Source of the DNA: Chitinophagaceae bacterium
Lineage (GTDB): Bacteria > Bacteroidota > Bacteroidia > Chitinophagales > Chitinophagaceae
DNA length: 5,162 nt
NCBI GenBank assembly: GCA_009996555.1
Contig: JAACZX010000192.1
Location: 1-5,162, forward strand
Reading direction: 5' to 3'
Part shown: positions 1-5,162 of the stretch, piece after piece
Layout: each line of letters opens with the position of its first letter
Position numbering within the stretch: the first letter of the stretch is position 1
Notes under the pieces: model-generated
Told to the model about the DNA's origin: nothing
What the model saw: only the letters and a program-made list of their open reading frames with translations
Database searches by the model: none
Translations under genes and position numbers: made by a program

Positions 1-2403
1 GATGAGGCCATTGCCCGTTTGCCGAAAACAAGTGGAGATGCAGCACAGATGGTTGGTCGTGAAGCAAACAATGTGATCCTGCGTGCAGGTGCATCGCTTA
101 AACCGTTTGGTGATGAATTTATTACACCTGAACATTTGCTGCTGGCAATTGTGCAAGGGAATGATCCGGTTGCAAAACTGTTGAAGGATGCAGGCCTTAC
201 AGAAAAAGGATTGATCACAGCTATTAAAGACCTGCGTAAAGGTGATACCGTAAAAAGTCAAACACAGGAAACACAATTCAATGCACTGAACAAGTATGCA
301 AAGAATTTAATTGAAATGGCAAGACAGGGTTACATTCTTTCACGCCGCAGTAAAAACAACCCTATTCTTGTTGGTGAACCTGGTGTGGGTAAAACAGCTA
401 TTGCTGAAGGATTGGCCATGCGTATTGTAAATGGCGATGTGCCGGAAAATCTGAAATCAAAAATTATTTACGCATTGGATATGGGGCAACTCATTGCCGG
501 TGCAAAATATAAGGGTGAGTTTGAAGAACGTTTGAAAAGTGTGGTGAAAGAAGTGAGCACCAGTGATGGTGAAATTATTTTGTTCATTGATGAAATTCAT
601 ACGCTTGTTGGTGCAGGCGGCGGCGAAGGCGCAATGGATGCAGCCAATATCCTGAAGCCTGCACTGGCAAGAGGTGAACTTCGTGCAATAGGTGCAACAA
701 CATTAAACGAGTATCAAAAGTTTTTTGAAAAAGATAAAGCACTTGAACGTCGTTTCCAGAAAGTAATGATCGATGAACCAAGTGTCGAAGATGCCGTATC
801 GATCCTTCGTGGGTTGAAAGACCGTTATGAAACACACCATCATGTGCGCATCAAAGACGAAGCAATTATTGCAGCAGTTGAATTGAGTGTTCGTTATATC
901 ACTGATCGTTTTCTGCCCGATAAAGCAATTGACCTGATTGATGAAAGTGCAGCCAAGCTTCGTTTGGAAATGAACAGCATGCCCGAAGAGTTGGATAAAC
1001 TTGAACGGCAGATCCGTCAGCTTGAAATTGAACGTGAAGCCATCAAACGTGAAAACGATGAACCAAAGCTGAAAGAGCTTACAACAGATATTGCAAATCT
1101 TTCTGTAGAGCGTGACACACTTAAAGCAAAATGGAAAGAAGAAAAGGAATTGGTGGAGAAAGTGCAAAGTGCAAAGGCTGAAATTGAAAACTTAAAGCTC
1201 CAGGCCGAGCGTGCAGAACGTGAAGGCGATTATGGTAAAGTAGCCGAGATCCGTTATGGCAAAGTAAAAGAACAGGAAGCACTGATTGAAGAGCTGAGCA
1301 AACAGCTTGCAGCAAGCAGCGAAAAGCGTTTGTTGAAAGAAGAAGTGGATGCGGAAGACATTGCAGAGAACATTGCAAAGATGACGGGTATTCCTGTTGC
1401 CAAAATGATGCAGAGCGAACGGGAAAAACTCCTGCACCTGGAAGATGAATTGCACCAGCGTGTGGTGGGGCAGGAGGAAGCCATTACAGCCGTGGCCGAT
1501 GCCATCCGCAGAAGCAGGGCAGGGTTAAGTGATCCAAAAAAGCCGATCGGTTCCTTTATTTTCCTCGGTACAACAGGTGTGGGTAAAACAGAACTGGCGA
1601 AAGCACTTGCTGAATATTTATTTGACGATGAGAGCATGATGACGAGGATAGACATGAGTGAATACCAGGAAAAACATACGGTTTCCCGCCTTGTGGGAGC
1701 TCCTCCGGGCTATGTGGGTTACGATGAAGGTGGCCAGTTGACCGAAGCGGTACGCCGCAAACCCTACAGTGTGGTGCTGCTCGATGAAATTGAAAAAGCG
1801 CATCCGGATGTGTGGAATGTGTTGTTACAGGTGCTGGACGATGGTCAACTGACCGATAATAAAGGCAGGGTGGTGAACTTTAAGAACACCATTATCATCA
1901 TGACCAGTAATATTGGTAGCCATTTGATTAGTGAGGCATTTGAAAGTGTAAGCTCTGAAAATGAGATAGATAGAGCTGCGGAGCGTGCAAAAACGGAAGT
2001 TATGACGCTTTTGCGACAAACCATTCGCCCCGAATTCTTGAATCGTGTGGACGAAATCATTATGTTTGCACCGTTACTGCAGAAGGAAATCAAATCCATT
2101 ATTCGTATCCAGCTGAACAACCTTAGAAAACTGGTGGCTCAAAGCGGCATACAGCTGGAATTTTCTGACTACACCCTTGAATTCCTTGCCGAGAATGGTT
2201 TCGATCTCCAGTTTGGAGCAAGACCCTTAAAACGATTGATCCAGAAAGAGATCGTAAACGGACTCAGCCGCAAAATTTTGTCGGGTGATGTAGACCGAAA
2301 TAAAAAGGTGCTTGTTGACGTATTTGATGGCGTGGTAGTTTTCAGAAATGAGAGCGATACAGCTTCATCTGCTAAAGAAAAAAGCAAAACGGCAGCAAAC
2401 TGA
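1..2403 (+). CDS. clpB: ATP-dependent chaperone ClpB (Hsp104 family disaggregase), 5'-partial, with an internal 16-residue gap
   Basis: ClpB is a cytoplasmic hexameric AAA+ machine that, with DnaK/DnaJ/GrpE, pulls polypeptides out of aggregates. The frame is open from base 1 and gives 800 residues before TGA; residue numbers count from base 1. About 65 N-terminal residues lie outside the window, judged against E. coli ClpB recalled from memory. Seen in order: second half of the N domain (1-90); NBD1 with Walker A GEPGVGKT (K131), pore-loop Y170, Walker B FIDE (E198) and Arg fingers R250/R251; coiled-coil middle domain (about 328-442, conserved RYGK at Y419); NBD2 with Walker A GTTGVGKT (K529), pore loop GYVGY (Y571), Walker B LLDE (E596), RPEFLNR and sensor-2 GARPLKR (R741). 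The hydrophilic C-terminal tail is short. The oddity is that ARQG (107-110) runs directly into YILSRR, so the KLDPVIGRDEEI-type block is missing. The TTG at 19 is not the start. The middle domain separates it from ClpA and ClpC. Confidence 0.97.
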   Translation, partial: DEAIARLPKTSGDAAQMVGREANNVILRAGASLKPFGDEFITPEHLLLAIVQGNDPVAKLLKDAGLTEKGLITAIKDLRKGDTVKSQTQETQFNALNKYAKNLIEMARQGYILSRRSKNNPILVGEPGVGKTAIAEGLAMRIVNGDVPENLKSKIIYALDMGQLIAGAKYKGEFEERLKSVVKEVSTSDGEIILFIDEIHTLVGAGGGEGAMDAANILKPALARGELRAIGATTLNEYQKFFEKDKALERRFQKVMIDEPSVEDAVSILRGLKDRYETHHHVRIKDEAIIAAVELSVRYITDRFLPDKAIDLIDESAAKLRLEMNSMPEELDKLERQIRQLEIEREAIKRENDEPKLKELTTDIANLSVERDTLKAKWKEEKELVEKVQSAKAEIENLKLQAERAEREGDYGKVAEIRYGKVKEQEALIEELSKQLAASSEKRLLKEEVDAEDIAENIAKMTGIPVAKMMQSEREKLLHLEDELHQRVVGQEEAITAVADAIRRSRAGLSDPKKPIGSFIFLGTTGVGKTELAKALAEYLFDDESMMTRIDMSEYQEKHTVSRLVGAPPGYVGYDEGGQLTEAVRRKPYSVVLLDEIEKAHPDVWNVLLQVLDDGQLTDNKGRVVNFKNTIIIMTSNIGSHLISEAFESVSSENEIDRAAERAKTEVMTLLRQTIRPEFLNRVDEIIMFAPLLQKEIKSIIRIQLNNLRKLVAQSGIQLEFSDYTLEFLAENGFDLQFGARPLKRLIQKEIVNGLSRKILSGDVDRNKKVLVDVFDGVVVFRNESDTASSAKEKSKTAAN
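328..333 (+). other. Junction of an apparent 48-bp in-frame deletion in clpB NBD1
   Basis: The codons GGT (G110) and TAC (Y111) sit side by side here. In E. coli ClpB the aligned residues are G175 and Q192, so residues 176-191 have no counterpart. That block carries the conserved DPVIGRDEEI stretch, which in this family lies against the adenine of the NBD1 nucleotide. The frame is kept, and alignment upstream and downstream is ungapped over tens of residues: the offset to E. coli is 65 before the junction and a constant 81 from Walker A through the Arg fingers. The equivalent NBD2 segment (VVGQEEAI, just before the second Walker A) is intact. It could be a true deletion or an assembly or consensus error; the sequence alone cannot decide. 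Confidence 0.85.
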
Positions 2404-2404
2404 A

Positions 2405-2433
2405 TTGACATTAGACAGGGTTCTGATTATATA
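2405..2433 (+). promoter_or_regulatory. Possible sigma70-like promoter upstream of the DsbA-like gene
   Basis: TTGACA (2405-2410) is followed after exactly 17 nt by TATATA (2428-2433), starting 1 nt past the clpB stop. It fits the E. coli-type -35/-10 layout. Bacteroidota primary sigma factors prefer a different pattern (TTG / TAnnTTTG), which is not seen in this gap. It may therefore be an AT-rich coincidence, with the gene simply read through from clpB. Confidence 0.25.
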
Positions 2434-2441
2434 ACATAAAA

Positions 2442-2446
2442 AAGGA
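2442..2446 (+). promoter_or_regulatory. Ribosome binding site of the DsbA-like gene
   Basis: AAGGA lies 7 nt before the ATG at 2454, within an A-rich run. It supports this start and is the only clear Shine-Dalgarno in front of the three starts visible in the window. Confidence 0.65.
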
Positions 2447-2453
2447 AACAGGT

Positions 2454-3035
2454 ATGGCACACAAATCAACAGAAATAGAAATCATCCCCCCAAAGGATAT
2501 TTGGGTTGGTAACAAAAAGGCTCCGGTGAAATTAGTGATGTATGGTGATTATGAAAGTGAAGCCTGCGCCAAAGCAAATGATGTGGTAAATCAGCTTCTG
2601 GAAAAATACGAAGACAAAGTACAGTTTAATTTCCGCCACTTTCCTTTAACACGCATTCACCAGCGTGCGCAAAAAGCAGCTGAGGCATCAGTAGGTGCTG
2701 CACAGGAAGGCGAAGTGAAGTTCTGGGATATGCACAATACATTGTTTGCCCACCGCCGTAACCTGGGAACCATCAGTTTAAAAGGTTATGCAAAGGATGT
2801 GGGTGTTACAGATAAGAATTTTCTTACCAAACTGGTAGATTCAGTATATGGCTGGAGCGTACGTGCCGATTTACTGGAAGGTGCAGATAAAGGTATTACC
2901 GATGTGCCGTTCTTTTATATCAATGATGCGCCATACAAAGGTGCTGTAAACCTGAGTGCGTTCAGCAAGGCCATTGATGAACTGGCAAAATCAAAAAAGG
3001 CGCCTGCAAAAGCAGCCGTTAAAAAAAGAGCGTAA
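2454..3035 (+). CDS. DsbA/thioredoxin-fold protein with SxxC active site (single cysteine), cytoplasmic
   Basis: A 193-residue protein of the DsbA-like thioredoxin group, close in wording to the DsbA-like domain fused to some NhaA antiporters: APVKLVMYGDYE (23-34), FRHFPL (60-65), AQKAAEA (72-78), FWDMHNTLF (90-98) and a cis-proline loop DVPFFYIN (150-157, P152). The usual CPxC redox motif is replaced by S35-E-A-C38; C38 is the only cysteine in the protein. The serine codon is AGT, one base from TGT. With no CxxC it cannot cycle as an ordinary dithiol oxidase. A monothiol, glutathione-linked, binding or isomerase-like role is possible, but the substrate is unknown. There is no signal peptide or membrane segment, so it is inferred to be cytoplasmic. 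The C-terminus (179-193) is a Lys/Ala/Pro tail. It follows clpB by 50 nt and precedes a strong terminator. The family call is firm; the function is not. Confidence 0.9.
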   Translation: MAHKSTEIEIIPPKDIWVGNKKAPVKLVMYGDYESEACAKANDVVNQLLEKYEDKVQFNFRHFPLTRIHQRAQKAAEASVGAAQEGEVKFWDMHNTLFAHRRNLGTISLKGYAKDVGVTDKNFLTKLVDSVYGWSVRADLLEGADKGITDVPFFYINDAPYKGAVNLSAFSKAIDELAKSKKAPAKAAVKKRA

Positions 3036-3052
3036 AAGAGCTTACATCGTTT

Positions 3053-3084
3053 AAGGGCAATGGAGTATTCCATTGCCCTTTTTT
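3053..3084 (+). terminator. Rho-independent terminator after the DsbA-like gene
   Basis: A perfect 12-bp stem, AAGGGCAATGGA (3053-3064) with TCCATTGCCCTT (3069-3080), encloses a GTAT loop. The T run 3079-3084 overlaps the stem base. It begins 18 nt after the stop codon and should end the clpB/DsbA-like transcript, separating it from the transporter gene. Confidence 0.93.
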
Positions 3085-3156
3085 ATTTGAAGGCCATTTG
3101 TAAAAAGAACGATAGCATGGCAATAAAATTCTTCTTTAAAATTTTCAGCAAACAAT

Positions 3157-3164
3157 CATCTTTG
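3157..3164 (+). promoter_or_regulatory. Bacteroidota-type -7 box for the MFS transporter gene
   Basis: CATCTTTG matches TAnnTTTG except at its first base and ends 18 nt before the ATG, implying a leader of roughly 10-15 nt. No TTG is present at the usual -33 spacing (only TTC/TTT at 3132-3137), so the promoter would be weak or activator-dependent. No Shine-Dalgarno is visible between the box and the start. The rest of the 3085-3182 gap is AT-rich with nothing else recognisable. Confidence 0.5.
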
Positions 3165-3182
3165 CACCCTTAATCATCTACT

Positions 3183-4409
3183 ATGGCTTCCCGCAAGAAT
3201 GCCGCTATCGGCTTTATCTTCATTACACTTTTAATTGACGTAATTGGTTTTGGTATTATCATTCCGGTTATGCCGAACCTTATTGAAGAGCTGGGGCATG
3301 TGAATGTGAGCCAGGCATCTAAAATCGGCGGATGGCTGTTGTTTGCATTTGCCATTACACAATTCATTTTCTCGCCACTCATTGGTAACCTCAGCGACAG
3401 GTATGGCCGCAGACCTGTTTTACTGGCAACCTTGTTTGCCTTTTCTCTTGATTATTTACTGCTTGCATTTGCACCTACGCTCGGCTGGTTGTTTGTGGGG
3501 CGTGTTATTGCTGGTATTACCGGTGCAAGCTTCACCACAGCATCAGCATATATTGCCGACATCAGCAGTCCGGAAGACAGGGCCAAAAATTTTGGAATGA
3601 TCGGCGCTGCTTTTGGGTTAGGTTTTGTTATCGGTCCAATGATCGGTGGATTACTTGGCGGGTTGGGCACAAGAGTGCCGTTTATGGTGGCCGCAGGTTT
3701 GTGTTTTCTCAACTTTTTATACGGACTGTTCATTTTACCTGAATCGTTAAAACCCGAATCCCGCCGCCCGTTTGAATGGGTGAGGGCAATTCCGGGTGTT
3801 GGGTTATTGAATCTTCGAAAATACCCCGCCATGAAGGGGTTGATCATTGCCCTGATACTTGTTTATCTTGGCGGGCACGCCGTTCAAACCAACTGGAGCT
3901 TTTTTACCATTGAGCGATTTAAATGGACACCGGGAATGATTGGTATTTCGTTAACAGTGGTGGGTGTACTGGTAGGAGCTGTGCAGGCAGGTTTAACCCG
4001 TGTGCTCAATCCCAAACTGGGGAATGAAAAGAGCATCTACATTGGACTGGCATTATATGCATTTGGCATGTTGTTATTTGCATTTGCTTCGGAAAGCTGG
4101 ATGATGTTTGTGTTCCTGGTTCCTTATTGTCTTGGCGGTATTTGCGGCCCGGCTCTGCAGTCCATTATGGCTGGTTATGTTCCGGCGAATGAACAGGGCG
4201 AATTGCAAGGTTCGCTTGCAGGATTGATGAGTGCCACTACCATTGTGGGGCCGTTGCTTATGACCAATACGTTTGCTTATTTCACTGGGAAAAATGCTCC
4301 CATCTATTTTCCAGGCTCGTCGTTTCTGTTAGGCGCAATACTTATGGTGGCCAGTGCAATTATTGCTTACTATTCACTGCATGTGAAAAAGGCATTTCAA
4401 CAGGTATAA
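3183..4409 (+). CDS. TetA-like MFS efflux transporter (DHA1 drug:H+ antiporter family)
   Basis: A 408-residue inner-membrane protein with about 12 hydrophobic segments, matching the length of TetA(B) (401). Signatures seen: DVIGFGIIIPVMP in TM1 (D19), motif A GNLSDRYGRRP (G68, D72, R76, R77), SLDYLLLAF (D90), motif B RVIAGITG (107-114), motif C GAAFGLGFVIGPMIGG (141-156), and the C-half GPALQSIM and GELQGSLAGL segments typical of the TCR/Tet group. By alignment with TetA(B) recalled from memory, D15, D66, R70, D84 and Q261 are matched by D19, D72, R76, D90 and Q268. H257 and D285, both important for tetracycline transport in TetA(B), are replaced by V264 and Y292. It is therefore probably a proton-coupled exporter of some other compound; tetracycline resistance should not be assumed from the name. 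It stands alone between a terminator upstream and a separate gene downstream, and no TetR-like regulator is adjacent. Confidence 0.93.
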   Translation: MASRKNAAIGFIFITLLIDVIGFGIIIPVMPNLIEELGHVNVSQASKIGGWLLFAFAITQFIFSPLIGNLSDRYGRRPVLLATLFAFSLDYLLLAFAPTLGWLFVGRVIAGITGASFTTASAYIADISSPEDRAKNFGMIGAAFGLGFVIGPMIGGLLGGLGTRVPFMVAAGLCFLNFLYGLFILPESLKPESRRPFEWVRAIPGVGLLNLRKYPAMKGLIIALILVYLGGHAVQTNWSFFTIERFKWTPGMIGISLTVVGVLVGAVQAGLTRVLNPKLGNEKSIYIGLALYAFGMLLFAFASESWMMFVFLVPYCLGGICGPALQSIMAGYVPANEQGELQGSLAGLMSATTIVGPLLMTNTFAYFTGKNAPIYFPGSSFLLGAILMVASAIIAYYSLHVKKAFQQV

Positions 4410-4410
4410 C

Positions 4411-4424
4411 CGCAAGTGGTTGCG
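4411..4424 (+). repeat. Small hairpin just after the transporter stop codon
   Basis: CGCAA (4411-4415) pairs with TTGCG (4420-4424) around a GTGG loop, starting 2 nt after the TAA. The stem has only 5 bp and no T run follows, so it is at most a weak 3'-end structure and not a convincing terminator. Confidence 0.3.
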
Positions 4425-4455
4425 AATGCTTGTTTCATTACAGTGTATTCCGGCA

Positions 4456-4472
4456 TCTTCATCATTTGAAGA
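4456..4472 (+). repeat. Short inverted repeat in the transporter-pdhA intergenic region
   Basis: TCTTCA (4456-4461) and TGAAGA (4467-4472) form a perfect 6-bp palindrome with a TCATT spacer. It has no T tract immediately after it. It could be a small operator or a transcript hairpin; such repeats also arise by chance. Confidence 0.25.
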
Positions 4473-4511
4473 CGGGTTACCTCTTTCTGAAAAGAAACAG
4501 TACAGCACAGG

Positions 4512-4530
4512 TTGCTTTTAATTGCTTTAA
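4512..4530 (+). repeat. Tandem direct repeat upstream of pdhA
   Basis: TTGCTTTTAA (4512-4521) is followed directly by TTGCTTTAA (4522-4530). The copies differ by one T and start 10 bp apart, about one helical turn. They lie about 76 nt before the putative -7 box of the dehydrogenase gene, where an activator site would be plausible. No known motif is recognised. Confidence 0.35.
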
Positions 4531-4605
4531 CAGGTGTGAGTTAAGAAATCCACATCCGTCAATTTTGTGGTTGAAATCAGCGATTTATTATTAGCCTTGT
4601 ACCCT

Positions 4606-4613
4606 TATCTTTG
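4606..4613 (+). promoter_or_regulatory. Bacteroidota-type -7 box for pdhA
   Basis: TATCTTTG is a full match to TAnnTTTG and ends 21 nt before the GTG start, implying a short leader of roughly 15 nt. A TTG at the normal -33 distance is lacking: the nearest upstream one, at 4571-4573, is 32 nt away. The 3-mers at the right spacing are TTT/TTA. An inverted repeat CCACA (4550-4554) / TGTGG (4566-4570) lies upstream. Confidence 0.6.
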
Positions 4614-4634
4614 CCACTCTAAAAAAATTACGAC

Positions 4635-5162
4635 GTGGCCACTAAATTCACGAAAGAAACATATCTCTACTGGTACGAGTTAATGCTGCTCCTCCGCCGT
4701 TTTGAGGAAAAGACAGGTCAGCTTTATGGAATGCAAAAGATCCGTGGTTTTTGTCACCTCTACATTGGCCAGGAAGCCATTGCAGCAGGATGTATGACAG
4801 CAACCAAGCCCGAAGATAAAATGATCACTGCTTACCGTGATCATGGTTTAGCAATTGCAAAAGGTGTTAGCGCCAAAGCATGTATGGCTGAGATGTACGG
4901 TAAAGCAACCGGCTGCTCAAAAGGTAAAGGCGGAAGTATGCACTTTTTTGGTGCAGATGTTGGCTTCTTTGGCGGTCATGGTATTGTGGGTGCTCAAATT
5001 GGTACCGGTGCAGGTATTGCTTTTGCTGATAAATACAACGGAAACGATAATGTAACGCTTGCATTTTTTGGCGATGGTGCTGCCCGTCAGGGTATGTTGC
5101 ACGAAACATTTAACCTGGCAATGCTCTGGAAGCTGCCGGTGATTTTTATTTGTGAGAACAAC
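4635..5162 (+). CDS. pdhA: Pyruvate dehydrogenase E1 component, alpha subunit, 3'-partial
   Basis: The E1 alpha subunit pairs with E1 beta to bind thiamine diphosphate and decarboxylate pyruvate, passing the acetyl group to lipoyl-E2 in the cytoplasmic pyruvate dehydrogenase complex. The window holds 176 codons, about half of the usual 320-370, ending on a codon boundary at the edge. Seen: LMLLLRRFEE helix (16-25), IRGFCHLYIGQEA (36-48), AYRDHG (66-71), KGKGGSMH (96-103) and the thiamine-diphosphate motif GDG (146-148) followed after 26 residues by NN (175-176). The start is GTG at 4635: an in-frame TAA ends at 4622, no ATG lies between, and the next ATG (codon 17) would cut the conserved first helix. 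No Shine-Dalgarno is seen in the A-rich leader. The motifs also fit branched-chain 2-oxoacid or acetoin dehydrogenase E1 alpha, but FCHLYIGQEA and KGGSMHFF favour pyruvate. The E1 beta and E2 genes are not in view. Confidence 0.93.
   Translation, partial: MATKFTKETYLYWYELMLLLRRFEEKTGQLYGMQKIRGFCHLYIGQEAIAAGCMTATKPEDKMITAYRDHGLAIAKGVSAKACMAEMYGKATGCSKGKGGSMHFFGADVGFFGGHGIVGAQIGTGAGIAFADKYNGNDNVTLAFFGDGAARQGMLHETFNLAMLWKLPVIFICENN

Noticed and set aside
19..21. TTG at 19 as the clpB start codon
   Set aside because: The frame is open to base 1 and residues encoded by 1-18 (DEAIAR) continue the N domain, aligning with E. coli ClpB around residue 70. The gene is cut by the window edge.
310..340. 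A compensated frameshift instead of a deletion in clpB NBD1
   Set aside because: Residues on both sides are family-like up to the junction (MARQG, then [11 protein letters not shown]) with no scrambled stretch between them. Too few bases exist to encode the missing block in any frame.
584..2411. Minus-strand open frames inside clpB
   Set aside because: They lie antisense to a strongly conserved gene, show low-complexity Phe/Leu/Ser/Cys-rich translations typical of shadow frames, and have no family motifs.
3117..3173. 18-codon leader ORF (ATG to TAA) before the transporter gene
   Set aside because: It overlaps the putative -7 box, so most of it would lie upstream of the transcript. It has no good ribosome binding site, and its Phe/Lys-rich translation is expected from AT-rich DNA.
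3343..3600. Overlapping + strand frame inside the transporter gene
   Set aside because: It is an out-of-frame shadow of the MFS coding sequence, with no recognisable motif or ribosome binding site.
3183..4409. Calling the transporter a tetA resistance gene
   Set aside because: Two residues important for tetracycline transport are replaced, no tetR lies nearby, and nothing mobile surrounds it. The family name alone does not support a resistance call.
4411..4424. Hairpin after the transporter as an intrinsic terminator
   Set aside because: The stem has only 5 bp and is followed by AATGCTTG rather than a T run.
4855..5109. Short frames on both strands inside pdhA
   Set aside because: The real frame (4635 onward) carries the E1 alpha motifs over the same bases; the others have no supporting features.
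1..5162. A mobile element, CRISPR array, tRNA/rRNA or novel defence-type system
   Set aside because: No transposase, integrase, regularly spaced repeats, cloverleaf or rRNA-like sequence was seen. All coding space is accounted for by four recognisable gene families.

Overview
The window looks like chromosomal DNA from a Bacteroidota bacterium, most likely of the Chitinophagaceae type. This rests on the ClpB sequence style (GTTGVGKT second Walker A, the ARQG/ILSRR wording), the moderate GC content, genes with little or no Shine-Dalgarno, and CATCTTTG/TATCTTTG boxes resembling the Bacteroidota -7 element (TAnnTTTG) just upstream of two genes. The taxonomic call is an inference from motif style, not a database result. 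All four genes lie on the + strand.

Layout. (1) 1-2403 is the disaggregase ClpB, cut by the left edge so that about 65 N-terminal residues are missing. Both AAA+ modules and the coiled-coil middle domain are present, but a 16-residue block just before the first Walker A is absent. (2) 2454-3035 is a small cytoplasmic DsbA/thioredoxin-fold protein with the first active-site cysteine replaced by serine and a Lys/Ala-rich tail. It lies 50 nt after clpB, has a recognisable ribosome binding site, and is closed by a perfect 12-bp intrinsic terminator (3053-3084). (3) 3183-4409 is a complete TetA-like MFS drug/proton antiporter. (4) 4410-4634 is a 225-nt intergenic stretch with small repeats and a -7-like box. 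(5) 4635-5162 is the first 176 codons of a pyruvate dehydrogenase E1 alpha subunit with a GTG start, cut by the right edge.

How they fit together. clpB and the DsbA-like gene may form one transcription unit ending at the strong terminator. The transporter and the dehydrogenase gene each appear to have their own promoter. The neighbourhood is ordinary housekeeping content (protein quality control, efflux, central carbon metabolism). I found no mobile element, CRISPR array, RNA gene or novel multi-gene system. The points most worth checking are the ClpB deletion, the single-cysteine DsbA-like protein, and the TetA-like pump lacking two residues important in tetracycline TetA.
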